Assembly: GCF_000002235.5 (NCBI RefSeq)
Contig: NW_022145612.1
Location: 16,608,809 to 16,672,808, forward strand
Reading direction: 5' to 3'
DNA length: 64,000 nt
Source of the DNA: Strongylocentrotus purpuratus
Lineage: Eukaryota; Echinodermata; Echinoidea; Camarodonta; Strongylocentrotidae
The notes under the pieces were generated by a model. It searched no databases, was not told the DNA's origin, and worked only from the letters and a program-made list of their open reading frames with translations. Both the position numbers and the translations under genes were made by a program. Below are positions 1 to 12,142 of this stretch, piece by piece; position 1 is the first letter of the stretch, and each line of letters opens with the position of its first letter.

Positions 1-381
1 TATTGCGTGAGTTGCTGTCGCCACGCCCCTACGCGTATACGAAGGGCACTTGTACGGGGGTCTTAAACATCTCTTCAACATTGTGTTTAGTAACTCTCTG
101 ATAGGACGCACATGGCATAAAACTTGTTATAACTAATCTTTGGTAGTAATAATGATATAGTGAGTGCAATATCTAAAATTCCGTATCCTGTTCTCTGGGT
201 AACTTTACATAAATAGGTCTTTCTCAGTCTGTGAGTTTGATACTACCGATTTTCTTTATACAGCTTCAAAAGTACTTCGACTATCGCTCTCCGTGGGAAT
301 CATTCAAAAGTAGGTTGTCTCTATCTATATTATTTGACCTTTCCTGTAGACGCCCCGATTTTATTTTGTTTATGGTCAGTC

Positions 382-1165
382 TTAACCCTATTTAGCCCGG
401 GGGGGGGGGGGCTTTAGAAGCCCCCCCCCCCTCGATATTTTTCGCGATAATTTTCTTAACGCAAGAAAATCTGGCACTGAAATTTTGTGACTTTTTTTTT
501 TCGAGTCTTGCGCATCTTTTAAAAGAAATTTTTCGAAAATCGGACCTACCATTGCAAAGTCACGTGTCGTTTTGTCTTGGCATGTCAGCCCGAAAATCGC
601 TCATTTTTGTGATTTGTGTACAAAACATATGGAAATCTCATTTTTCAAATAAAGAGATAAAACATTAGTTATTTGGTCTTGTTTATAGTTTAGGTGTTTA
701 TTGTGGGGTCAAAATAGTTAGAATTATAGTTGGAAATGAAATAAAACAACAAAAACAATAAAATACATAAGTTAAAAAAACAACGAAATACATAAGAAAT
801 TATCAAAACAATAGATAACATAAGAAATAACCCTGGTTTTTCAATTGTTTGTGTTGTATTATTATTCCAAATGGTCTAACAAATATATGTAGTGAGAAAG
901 AATTCTTAAATATGAATAATGTCTGATTTATGGGCAAAAAAGTGAATTTTATGACCTTATTTGCATAAATTACCATAAATATGCAAATGAGTGAATTTTT
1001 CAAAAAATTGAAATTACCATAGTATTCTATACACTTTACTTGACATGTATGCAAATTTTCGCGGCGATCGGGTATTTCAAGGCCGAGATCATAGGGGGCC
1101 TTTATAGAAGCCCCCCCCCCCCCGGGCTATGCAGTTTCAAAATAGCCCGGGCTAAATAGGGTTAA
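382..1165. mobile_element. Non-autonomous piggyBac-like element with TTAA ends
   Basis: Both ends are TTAA followed by matching inverted termini. The left end reads CCCTATTTAGCCCGGG and the right end GGGCTAAATAGGG, so about 16 bp pair. TTAA duplication plus a CCCT-starting terminus is the piggyBac signature. Just inside each end lies a G-run/C-run pair (399-411 with 421-431 on the left, C13 at 1111-1123 on the right) that would fold into hairpins. The interior is AT-rich. The longest frame inside (803-1054, minus) is low-complexity and shows no transposase features, so the copy is non-autonomous. Confidence 0.75.
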
Positions 1166-2408
1166 TGCCCTCAATGAGTAAATTCAGTTCAGGTTGAAAT
1201 TGATGAAACTTATTAAATTGTCGGTCGTTCATATTTAAATAAATGATTGAGAAATTTATTCCCCTTCATGAAATATTAAAAGGTGTAACGGATAAGCGAA
1301 TTCAAATAAAACTTGCAATCTCTGCTTCAAATTATAAATAAGTCAGAGGCTACATGACTTTGTATTTGAAAATGATAAAACATGTATGATGTGGTTTTGG
1401 AACTTAACCTTCGGCTTTGGGGAGGTTCAGAAGACGAAATTATGACGAAAAGAGGAAGAGAGAAAAGAAAGGAAGGGGCATATAAGGAGTAGGATAGAGA
1501 GGGATAGAGAATGGAAGGCAGGGGGCAGACACAAAGAGGGAGGCAGAGAGAGAGAGAGAGAGAGAGAGGCTTATCAGAGAGACATGCATAACAAGCATGT
1601 CGCTATTAATATATTTCATGTATGTGCCATTTAGCGTGTGACGTCATCATTCTTAAAGTAATTTTGATTTTTTTTTTTTTTTTGTTGTTGTTGTATAAAT
1701 AGATTGAAGGGAATGAGTACACCTTGTCACGCCAGACCAACATTAATAATATTTGTTTTATTTTTATTGAATCTATTCTAATCTAAGATGTGGTGAGAAG
1801 TAAATGAAAATAATATAAGTTCCCAGAGCTTGGCATGCAAACCTTGAAAGGGAATTTGGGAAAGCGGAAGTTAAATCAAGAGCTTTGAGGTATGGAAAGG
1901 GGAAAGATGAAGCTTATGAAACATACGAAAACTGCATGTAATACGATTCCCTTCAAAATGTTACGTTGAAAATCACAAATCATTTAAAATGAAAACAGCT
2001 ATTTTCAACAGAACACAATATTCTTGATTTTCCACCCAAGATTCTCAGTTAATGCAAAAGAAGATGATCTGGCGAGAATTGTTGTGATGAGTGTAAATCA
2101 AATTGTATATCGTTTTACTTGTCATACCATGTGTTGAAAAGACATAGGAAATAATTTTGATGGCCATTCCGGTCAAGATTTCTTAGTATCTCCTAATTCA
2201 TCGGAACTCTTTGTCACAATGACATGTGAATCATTGTTCAGGTAAGATTGTTGCCAGGATAAAAAAAAAATGACAAATCTTGGTTGTATCGCATTTTTTG
2301 TACCATAATAACTTACTTTTCATACGAAAACTAAACGTATAAAACACACAGCACCATTTAACTTGCCGAAATCTATTAAAGTGAGTCATGTAAGTAAATC
2401 ATAAGATC
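1166..2408. other. Non-coding stretch, no gene seen
   Basis: AT-rich sequence with a GA-rich tract that becomes (GA)n at about 1545-1568 and a T-run near 1671-1683. No convincing open frame or element ends were found. Confidence 0.5.
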
Positions 2409-2520
2409 ATGGGTGAGTTGGTTAAGTGGTGTTTGATCTTCCTACAAAGTGGCCCGAGTTCGAATTTTTGTTTTCGTTCTTCGGATAGTCACATTTTAGG
2501 TCGGTGCCAAATGATATCGA
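2409..2520 (+). mobile_element. tRNA-derived SINE head (fragment)
   Basis: A stretch with a good A-box match (TGGTTAAGTGG, near 2418) is followed at tRNA-like spacing by a B-box match (GAGTTCGAATTT, near 2456). This is the internal RNA polymerase III promoter arrangement of a tRNA-derived SINE. The tRNA body is too diverged to be a functional tRNA. A CA/CAC-rich tract starts at 2521 and may be the tail. No target duplication was identified, so the 3' limit is approximate. Confidence 0.5.
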
Positions 2521-3377
2521 TCACACACACCACCACCACACATACGCACACCCATATGCGCTATATGCGCACGCACATACGCGCACACCTTCTCTCCCTC
2601 TCTCGCTTGGGTCGAGTTCCTCCACAACACCTACCTAATTTGATCCCGAAAGAACATGCTATTCGGCTTACTGATTTATTTCATGTCCGTTTCAAATTGG
2701 TGTTTTTCAAGATCTTATATAAGAAATGCAAATTGAGAATTTTTACCAAATACTCTCCTACTCTCATCAAAAGCGCAGCACTGTTATGTACAGTAGATTG
2801 TATAAGTTAATCTTATCTGATTCCTTTCAAAATTACCTATTTGATGCCGAATATAGAAAGGATTCGCAACCCGGCCAAGATCATATACAAGAAGGGCGTC
2901 CTGAAACTTCTCACTTCCAATCATGTACTATCCAAATAAGGTCAAGGTCATGATATTGGCAGTCTCTTACCGCTGGCCAGTCTCTTTACAAAGTACAAAT
3001 GTATCATCAAGAGACTTCGAAATTAAGTGGCCTGCGTGTTGGCAAGTAATTATTGTCGGTTATAAGAAATATCTCCAGAGATCATCATGAATAATGATAT
3101 TTACTCCCAAACTTATCCTGTATCCTGTATTTGAGTAAGTAAAACACTTCAAGGTTCTTGGACTTCTTTAAAGTACCCCCCCCCCTATTTTTAGGCGTAG
3201 CCACTTTTTGTTTAATCGAATACAAGTGCACTCATGAAAAATCATTCTACCTGAATATATCTTTATAGTCTTTTGCATACGTCGTTGTTAATTCACCCTT
3301 GACTAGGACTAGTGATGTTTGATACAAACATCCAGACGATTCAAAGACCTGAATAGATTATAGATTTCTTTTCTTGC

Positions 3378-3863
3378 TTTTGAGTTTGAGTTTGAGTTTA
3401 TTGATTTCACATTTCACATGCAGAAATAATACAGATAACAAAATATACATAAAATACATATCGTTTCAGAATTTAAAAAAATGATAATATTAATTGACAA
3501 GGTAATCATCACATTTGTTTGACAACTAATATCATTTAAAGGAAACCCAGACAAAAGTACAAACTGTGAAATGTGCAGGAACCTATAGAAAAGCAGAGCT
3601 TGTAAAGAATAGGTTCCTGGGAGACTTGAAAAATAACAGGGACAGAAAATGTTTACTGTAGCGAGAGGTACACAATCAAAATTAAGACGGCAGTAATTTG
3701 ACAAATAATTGTTTGCGAGTTCAATACAATACAATACAGAAAAAAGAAAGAAAAAGAAATACATTAAAACGAAGAGGAGTAACGAGCCAATATTATAGCA
3801 GAGTATGCACCTATCTCTACCACACATGTTTGCACCACCTGAACGTTTACAATAACCGAACAA
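3378..3863 (-). mobile_element. 3' end of a LINE, minus strand
   Basis: Read on the minus strand the segment ends in AATAAA (3397-3402) directly followed by three CTCAAA units (3378-3396). That is a typical short-repeat tail of CR1/L2-type LINEs. The 149-codon frame across it (3414-3863, minus) is rich in Phe, Leu, Tyr and Cys and looks like translated AT-rich 3' untranslated sequence, not a protein. No reverse transcriptase was seen, so this is a 5'-truncated copy. The upstream limit is uncertain. Confidence 0.5.
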
Positions 3864-6313
3864 TAGAAATCATGAATTATTCATTATTCATGACTGCAGT
3901 GCTGGAGTAGGAGGTTCAAAGGCAACTGAATGTTTTGGAGTAGTATTGTATTGCATTTGCTGATGCATAATTTGAATTCATAGACCATAGGCATAAGGGC
4001 ACATTTTTCGCCAATGTAAACGATTCCTCTTGACCAAATATAAGGTTTCCTGATTTATTAGAAAATAATCTTATTATAGTAAATTTGGTATTTGTCAGCC
4101 ATATACACTAGGTAATATCCCAAATATACAATATGCGGGTAACAAGCTGCCCGAACACGTGAGGTGACGGATACCCGAATACTGATGTTTTCGATATTTC
4201 TGAGGGAGGGAGGGGATGCAGCCCTAATTGAGCCCCCGCCTCTTATGCGTATGAGTGTAATTGCAGACATCTAATTGTTTATGATAACAATTGAAGTGAA
4301 AATTCAGTGTGGGATGGAGCGTTCACAATTACCCGGAGATTGATGGGGTGTTTTCATATTTTTACACAAGGGTGTTATACTATCATATTATAAATATTTT
4401 ACAATACCAATAGAACAAAATAAAACAACAAACAACAACAAACAATGATAAAAACATTATTTAAGTGACCCAATTAAACATTTGTCACAGACGGTACGAC
4501 GAAATACAAATTCGAATTAGCCACGTAATTGACCGAGACAAGTCACATAACATGTTATTTTAGTCGATTGGTCTAGCTAATCAATCTGTGATGTTTCGGA
4601 AAAAGGAAGTAATCATTCTAGATTTTGACACGGTTGAATCAGAATGAATTAAGATGAAAGTGGATAATATTTACGATTACAGAGAGTTACCCTGCCCTTG
4701 ACTCTTTGACTGTACAGCACGGAAGGCGGGTTGAGTAATGCCGGACTCCCATATATAGAAAATGCCCAGTATCCAGTTTATTTCGCCTTTTTATTAGAGA
4801 GAGCCTAAAAGGATAATGGGTGGGAGGGTGTGGGAGGCGGACGATTACGCGAAAGTTCTTTTTTTTGTTAAAGAATCCATGAAATCTGATGTTGATATGA
4901 ACATAACTCGCTCTTTATCATATACACAATACCATCAACAACCCGTGACGGTGGATACGGGACACTGCTCTCACTTCAGAGCATATTGATTCCCGTCAAT
5001 TTGTGAGAATTCCTATTTCAATATGAAAATGACTTTTTCTCTATCATCACAAAGGGCAGAAAACGACCTTTACAGACTGAAAAGTTGGATTTAAGAAGAA
5101 TTGTTATCACAATATGATATACGGCAAACTATGCCAAGTGCTCTAAGCAAATTCATTACAAACATATAGGTGGTGATATTTAAATTTGAATTCAAAATTT
5201 AGAAATTATTGTCCTTTCGGAAATTTCCTTTTTCTTTGGTATAAATTTACAAGGAGAAGTAACCGTATTATGCTTAGACAATGACAGTAATGGTTGACAA
5301 TTACAAAAGAAAAAAATATATATAATCATAATAGATTGTAATCAATTACATACGACGATGATGCAAAGCAGAGTAAGTGAGGGGAAAAGATTCTTATGTA
5401 AGCAGAGGAAGAGAAAGAATTCATGACGCATACAATGTTGTTGAGCTCCTAGCTTGCACTGACATAATGAGGAAAATTAAATGTAATGTTCATGAGAGTC
5501 CACGCAGAGTAAGACTTTCATAGTGAAGAAGCGGTAGCTTGCAAGTGTATAATCTGATCCATTAAGATCCGCCCATGGTTTTACCCATGCCATAATCCAA
5601 AAATCAAGACCAAAAGGGTTTATTTAAGAGTTATAAATTGATGATGAAAACGGTAATGTTCATACAACCTTTTTCCCATCACAATCCGGGTATATCACTG
5701 TGATAAAGATAACAACAAATAATGTCTATGAACATAGGAGATATTTATGCATTTCCAATTAAAAGAATGAAGCAAAAACAAAGTTAGAATTGAACGAGAG
5801 ATGGTTAGGGATAGAAAAGAGGGGGATTACAGTTTTGAATACAATTTAAATAGCTATGGAACCCCAATGATGATTTGATCAATCATCAAAATCAGATAAT
5901 TACTAAAGCTGGGCGTATTGTAAGTCTCATGGGATACATTAATTCTGTAAACTTGGCGTTATGCCGAAACCGCAATCAAACGTTGCAGTAGCATATTTTA
6001 TACATGAGTGTCTGTAGTTATCACGCGAATAACATATTTTACATCAGTTTTGATGATAAGCCATAATTTAGACATCTATAAAAGTTATATATGCTCCAGC
6101 TTTATTACAACTTGGCTCGAAGCCATTAAAATGGCGTGAAAAGTAGCTCAGAGAGTTAAAAATATAAATCAATTTTCATTGTATTGAGCGTCGAGTCCTT
6201 CATTTCTAATTAGTTCTTCACAGAAATTAGTGATTAAATAATATGGGGAAAAGATCATTAGACAAAGAAACATAAAGTGACAGATGGTGATGAGACGGTA
6301 AAGGAGAGAAAGA

Positions 6314-6356
<43 letters not shown>

Positions 6357-7644
6357 GATAGGGTGGGGGAAAAAAAGCTTTGGGAGTGAATGACTAAACC
6401 TTTCCGCCAAGGAAATAACCGTGACAGGTAGTCTTTTGCTAATGAGTGCAGATTCGTTGTTTGGTAGAAAGAGTAAAGTGTTAGAAATGAAATAACAGTT
6501 TGTGCTGTCGAAGGGTATTAATTAATATTACTCACGATGAATTTTTATTTGATAATGATTGAGGAGTAATGACGTTCGTTTGAGATATATATATATTTCC
6601 TTTTTGGGGTTACTCTTTGTCTAGAAAGTGATACTGATTTATTTTATAAACAATTTCGATGCTTAATTAGGATTAATGCGGTAAAAATAATCTTATTTTA
6701 TATAGAATGTCTTATGTGTTGAATACATTCATTCGCATGTATTGCGGGGGTTCTTGTTTTGAAATAGGCTGACACTGATTAATGACATCCCCAGACCTGA
6801 GCACTTTACGAATGTACTATATTAGTGCATGGACCTAATTAGTAGGTCCATGGTTAAGGTGATAACTGACGAACAGGTGCTAATTGATTTGCAACAAGAT
6901 ATCAGTGAAAAAGACGTGAACAGATCCCAAACCAAGCATTCATTAACTTCAGGCAATGTTAGTATAGACACTCTTAACTGTGTCAAACGACCAGACAGCA
7001 TTGAAGTATGTGAATTGGTGAGATCGATTTTGGGCTGAAAATGTTTGGAGATGAATAGGACATTAGTGTAAGTATATATAGGACTGGGATGACGTGATTT
7101 TTTTCGCTTTGAAACGAAAACATAGTAAATAACATAAAAAGAGAAAGCAGAAAAAACAAGCAAACAAACACAAACAAAACAAAAAAATCTTCTTAAGCGT
7201 CTATGTACTGCCAAGAGCATGAGTCCAGTTATGTATATACTTCCTCCTTGTATAGTTCTAGTGTTGTGAGTTTCTTTCAGATGTCAATCAAGTGAGTATT
7301 TAGGGCATAACGATGAGTATGTCTAGAGAAGGTTGTCTGCCAAGTCACTAAATTATCTTGTCCTTGAAACCCCCTCTACCCTGTAGTCAGTGGTTAGAAA
7401 CAGTGACACCCGGCCGTTCCCTCCTTCCCGTCCAATTCATCATTTCATCATCACCCATTTTTTCTTAATATCCGGGATTAAACTTTATCGGATATTCATA
7501 TTTTGGTTAGCAAGGTATTCTTTTTCTCAGGCCTAAAGGTTGAATGGTTCCATCTATTGTTTTCCAAATGTAATTAAAGAGTAGTCATCAACTTTACACA
7601 CTATTTCACCGTGTACTAATCATGCCAATAATACACAAGGTCAG
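3864..7644. other. Non-coding stretch with a GA/G tract and a small hairpin
   Basis: Mostly AT-rich sequence. A (GA)n tract followed by G12 lies at about 6310-6357. A perfect 10-bp inverted repeat (CATGGACCTA / TAGGTCCATG, 5-base loop) lies at 6828-6852, at the start of a 69-codon plus-strand frame (6829-7038). That frame has mixed composition but no recognisable motif or splice sites, so it is not called as a gene. Confidence 0.45.
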
Positions 7645-8087
7645 TTAAAGGTAATACCAAGTTTTGGTATGGGGTCGCGTTTGTAATGGAGTCATTAGTT
7701 ATGAAATTGTAAATAATAAACTCTTTATGCTATATAACTCCCTCTCAAGTTCAAGATATTAATTAAGCTACAAAACAATGTTTCTTGACTAAAATCGACC
7801 GATCAGCTATTCCCGTTGGGAATTATATATCACAAATACATATTCTGATATTTTCATAGTCGCAACTACATTTGTACGCCCGTAGGCGCCATTTGAAATT
7901 TATCAACATTTACCGGGAGCACCGGTAAATTTTTATATTCAATTTTTCTCGAGAGCAGAAGTGCTTTATGGCCTAAATGTTCTAGTGCTTATAATACATC
8001 CACAGGGGCATCCAAATTAATCAAAATTGTAAAGGATAACTATCCCCCCAATTTTCAAAATTTTCCAAAACTTTGTATTACTTTTAA
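7645..8087. mobile_element. TTAA-flanked MITE, family A, copy 1
   Basis: A 443-bp element bounded by TTAA. The left end reads AGGTAATACCAAGTTTTGG after TTAA. The right end reads CCAAAACTTTGTATTACTT before TTAA, which is its inverse over about 19 bp with two or three mismatches. The interior is shared with the copy at 11215-11716 across most of its length, including the GTAAATAATAAACTCTTTAT block. There is no coding capacity. TTAA ends suggest mobilisation by a piggyBac-type transposase, although the terminus does not start CCC. Confidence 0.7.
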
Positions 8088-9381
8088 GAATAATGGCGAT
8101 TCATCATATTCTAGAATAAGAGCAAGCCCCTACATTATAACCAATTATTTTTTACAAAAATATTAAAAAAAATGACCTTTTAATAGAAATATCTTACTGT
8201 TCTCGTTTCCTGGAATCGTTTGCGAAAGGCAAACCTAGTTGATACCCCGTTGTCCTTGATCGTTTCTTCTTTAACCATGCAGACATGAGACAAGGCGCTG
8301 CGTGAATAATATTTGACAAAGAAAAACAGAAAGGGTCAGGTGAAGGGATGTCTTGATCATCGTGCACGCATGGTGCGTCATACGTAAATGCCAAATTTGG
8401 ATGAGATGCCCAGTTTTAAGTCTTATCTTTTATATTTGTGTCTCTCTACTCATCGGAGACGGTACGGAGCCCTAGAGAGAGAGACGGTCGAATTTCCTTC
8501 ATGATGTGCCCTTGACCGAATAGGGTATTTAATATGATATAACGAAAACACAACGTCTTCTTCCTTGGCGTGATAAAAGAAAACACGATGGGATGATAGT
8601 TGCATGATGATATAAAAAAATAGAAACTGGAGTGTGTACCAACGATTACAAGAACAAAGATCGAGATTACGATTGTCGATAGCCACATGATGTTGTCCGA
8701 TGTATGTACAACTCATCCAGGAATAGCATATCCCAGGTATCATGATTAGAAAGTGATAAAGGTCATCTAATATTATATGAAAGATGGTATCATGCATGCC
8801 TATAGAGCTTCTTCAATAATCAGTTTAAAATATTATGTTAAAGTACTAACTAACTAGCCTTGCATCTTGAATTCACCTCTGAAATATGGTTGAAAGGAAC
8901 GAGTTGATAAGAAGGGAAAGCCTTTTAAAAATGTTTCAAGGAAAGAGTCTATTAATAGGAGAGACAAATAGTTTGTGAGTTTGTCCATTTGATCTATTAT
9001 CATGTGGAATAATTTACGGTAAGCATTATCTCATACAAAAAGCTCAATCTTGAAATGCCCTCTCTTCGCTTTATTCGAAACATAACAAGAAATAGTTTCA
9101 AACTTTGGAACTAGTTTAGATACCAGATGATGAACATCCATGTGTTTGGAGCGAGTTTTAGTAATATTGAGTAAATTCCCTATCATTTTGACGATTGATA
9201 CACAACGCAACAACAAAATACAACAATATTCTGACGAATTATATAATTAACCCTTATTTACAATGCTCTCGACTACCACCACTCAACAAATCATAATCTT
9301 TCAAACTGAAAAGCATCGCTTCCCTGCATGATTACGGGAAGCCTTTTCCCCCTCTTTTCCCCGCTTAACCCTGAAACTTAC
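8088..9381. other. Non-coding stretch
   Basis: AT-rich sequence with several frames of 60-115 codons on the minus strand (8194-8394, 8446-8688, 8450-8797). They overlap each other, show no motif and have no convincing splice sites. Nothing else was recognised. Confidence 0.4.
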
Positions 9382-9475
9382 AAAGTCATTTTCAACCCTG
9401 AGGAAATTTTCCTTGCAAAAGTTTGCAGTCGCCACGGGCAACGTAGCAGACCAGAACGCATCGAAGGTGTCGAAC
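9382..9475 (-). CDS. Possible internal exon, minus strand, unknown product
   Basis: Read on the minus strand, this 94-base segment is preceded by TTTATCCAG and followed by a perfect donor, GTAAGT (forward 9376-9381). It is richer in G and C than its surroundings. One frame stays open throughout and encodes 31 residues with many Phe and Asp (starting FDTFDAFWSATLPVA, ending RVENDF). A second frame is also open, so the choice is not decisive. I do not recognise the protein. No neighbouring exon was found to which it clearly joins. Confidence 0.27.
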
Positions 9476-10010
9476 CTGGATAAATCTTGTGATTTAATTT
9501 GAATTTTTTTCTGGTTTATCGTATTTATAGGTTTTCATCACCGGCGCTCCTCTAAGCTGAATTCATGTCTTCATTTAAAGCTTCTGCTACCCACCCCCGT
9601 TTCCGTCTCTCAGCCGGACGAGTAAGATGAAAGAATTAATCTGGATTCATCGAAAAACATACTTTGGCTACCTTGGCCTTTCAAGATAAATGTCTGCCCT
9701 CTGTTATTACATGTGTTTTGAAATAACACAGATAATATTTGAAAAGCCGATAAAGAAACAAAAATTATAAATTGTTAAAGTTCACTATGCGAAGAATGAA
9801 GCCGGGGCAGAAAAATTTCAAACATAGAATATATCATAATGAACACAGGAAAAGATAAGAAGAAGACTGGGGTTTGAAATGTCTAATGACATGATATGAT
9901 TTATTTCGGGCAGTCCAACATCACCCGTTGGTTGTACGAAACTGTGCGACAAATGCTCCACGTTATTTTCCTGCATGCACCGATTGTAGTAGTTCAGCCC
10001 TAGACCCAAC

Positions 10011-10049
10011 TCTAACCTTACCCTAACCCTAAACCAAACCTAACACCCA
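10011..10049. repeat. Short interstitial telomere-like repeat
   Basis: A run of imperfect CCCTAA units (TCTAACCTTACCCTAACCCT and following AAACC/TAACC units). TTAGGG is the telomere repeat of echinoderms and vertebrates. Here it is only about 40 bases, degenerate and internal. Confidence 0.6.
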
Positions 10050-10129
10050 GCCCTATTACCCTACACCTCTGACGAAATACAGCCGGGAGCAATTTTTGCA
10101 GGGGCAAATGTCGGGTGTTTCACCAGTGG

Positions 10130-10640
10130 CGTAGCGGCAAGGGGACATTTGCTACAATCGAATGCTGGGCGATAGGGGAGGGGGGAGGGTGATAGTGATA
10201 GTGAAAGAAAAAGGGAAATTCAACGTGAAAACAGGATGAAAACGCAACCATCCACCCCCTACCCCATCCCATCGAGAGCTTTGTTTTATCGGTGACCAAC
10301 CAATGACACAAGCGCCCCTCTCGATTTGTCTGGACCCCTCTTTCTCCATCAAAGCTATATTTTCACCATCTAGATTAGATGTTGAAGGGGGGAAAAGGGT
10401 CTTAAGTCTTGAGGTCTGAATTTCTCACTTTAAAGCAGTCCTATCAGTTCTCGGAGTAACACCATGCCGCGTCAGGAATGGTATCCGACCAGCCAGTGTC
10501 AGCTTCACCAGGCCGTGGTGATCGGATAAACCAACCTATTACTTGGTGATCTTGAGACGTGTTACCTCTAGAGAGTGGGGATGACTGACTGTTAATTATG
10601 CCATGTGATGATAACATTTAGGAGGTTGTACGAACGATCA
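10130..10640. other. Possible hAT terminus and a GC-rich island
   Basis: At about 10125 the sequence CAGTGGCGTAGCGGCAAGGG resembles the CAGTGGCG-type terminus of hAT MITEs, but no matching right end was found. At 10440-10580 a GC-rich island carries short frames open in both directions and no clear splice sites. Its identity is unknown. Confidence 0.25.
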
Positions 10641-11214
10641 TAATAACAAGTGCAGGAGAAAAAATTTCATAGTGGATAAAGTTATAATGAGACGCGCCTT
10701 AAGCATAATGATATTGACGTTTCTTTTCTGAAAAGGAGAAGATAAGTTATAATAGAAAAAAAGAAGGAAACAGTAAAATTATTTTGTATTACTTTACCCC
10801 TAAAATATGTTTACAGCCCCGGCCTTATGAGGAGGGCGGAGGGGGGGGGGGGGCATGGGTCTGTTCCGGTAAATAAAAAGCACACCATTGGCTGAATAGT
10901 ATAGTGTTCGTACTTAGGTTTATAACGACAATCCTGATGTGTGACACAAATCCTCTCAAGGGACATGAAGATGATTGAACTGCTGCCCTCAGCGTCCAAT
11001 TCCGTTATGACGAGTCCATCACAGTCCCTGATTATGGACAATAGCATATATATTTGTAATGGTTAAAAGAAATAAACGCCTCATATATATCGGACAGATA
11101 AATTATCAAATCAATCAATCAGTCAATCAGCAAAATGTTCCATAAACATTATTGACTGTCACATAATAACTGACTTACCCTGGGTATGCTCCCTTTATCT
11201 CATTTCCCTTCGGG

Positions 11215-11716
11215 TTAAAGGTATCACAAAGTTTTGGTATCATGAATTTGGTTCAAATTAACATATTAGAAGCATACACGATTTTACAATATTGAATGAT
11301 CGTTGTCGCGGTTCAAATCGAATTTAAAGTGACGAAATTGTAAATAATAAACTCTTTATGTTATATAGCGCCCTCTCAAGACTTTAATTATTTTATCTTT
11401 AAAACAATGTTTCTTGGCTACAATCGACCGATTTGCTACTCCCGTTTGGAAATTATATATCAGAACTGTTTATTCTGAGATTTGCATGGTCGCAGCTACC
11501 ATGGAATGGCCTTAGGCGCTATTTGAAATATTTGAAATTTACGGGGAGTACCGGTAAATGTTTGATTATTCAATTTCTCGAAAGCAGGAGTGTTTTAGGG
11601 GCTGAATTTTCTAGTGCTTATTAAACACATACATGGGCATCCATATATATCAACATTTTAAATAATTACTATCTATGCAATTTTCAAAATTTCCCAAAAC
11701 GTTGCATTACCTTTAA
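11215..11716. mobile_element. TTAA-flanked MITE, family A, copy 2
   Basis: A 502-bp sister of the copy at 7645-8087. It is bounded by TTAA, with left terminus AGGTATCACAAAGTTTTGG and right terminus CCCAAAACGTTGCATTACCT, which are inverted copies of each other. The interior aligns with copy 1 in the same orientation, from the GTAAATAATAAACTCTTTAT block to the end. It has about 60 bases more near the left end. The 63-codon frame at 11433-11624 lies inside the element and is not a gene. Confidence 0.7.
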
Positions 11717-11950
11717 AGACAAGCTTAGATGATAAATTCTTATTCATCTTTCCGAGTAATGCCAGCCCACATGATGTATCGGAATAACTGTCTATCAATC
11801 GGCACAAAATATTTTGAGAAAGAGGGCGAATGACTCTGCACAATTATGAATACCTGGCTGTATCAACTGTCATTTTCCCCCATCAATTAATTTTCGATGT
11901 GCAAGAGCGTTTGATGAGCCCTGTCCTTGACATCGTTGGAACTGTTATGA

Positions 11951-12047
11951 CGAGAGGGAAGAGAGGCAGAGGCAGAAAGAGAGAGAGAGAGAGATAGAGA
12001 GAGAGAGTGAGTGGGTGAGAGAGTTAGATAGATAGAGAGAGAGCGAG

Positions 12048-12124
<77 letters not shown>

Positions 12125-12142
12125 GAGAGAGAGAGAGAGAGA
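11951..12142. repeat. Compound GA / TA microsatellite
   Basis: Interrupted (GA)n tracts surround a (TA)n block at about 12080-12123. The minus-strand frame of 95 codons here is a Ser/Leu translation artefact of the repeat. Confidence 0.9.

Noticed and set aside
803-1054. 83-codon frame inside the TTAA element as a transposase remnant
   Set aside because: Phe/Ile-rich low-complexity translation with no DDE/D features.
3414-3863. 149-codon minus-strand frame
   Set aside because: Better explained as the 3' untranslated end of a LINE with AATAAA and a (CTCAAA)n tail.
11309-11325. GGTTCAAATCG as a tRNA B box
   Set aside because: It lies within a MITE and has no A box at the right spacing.
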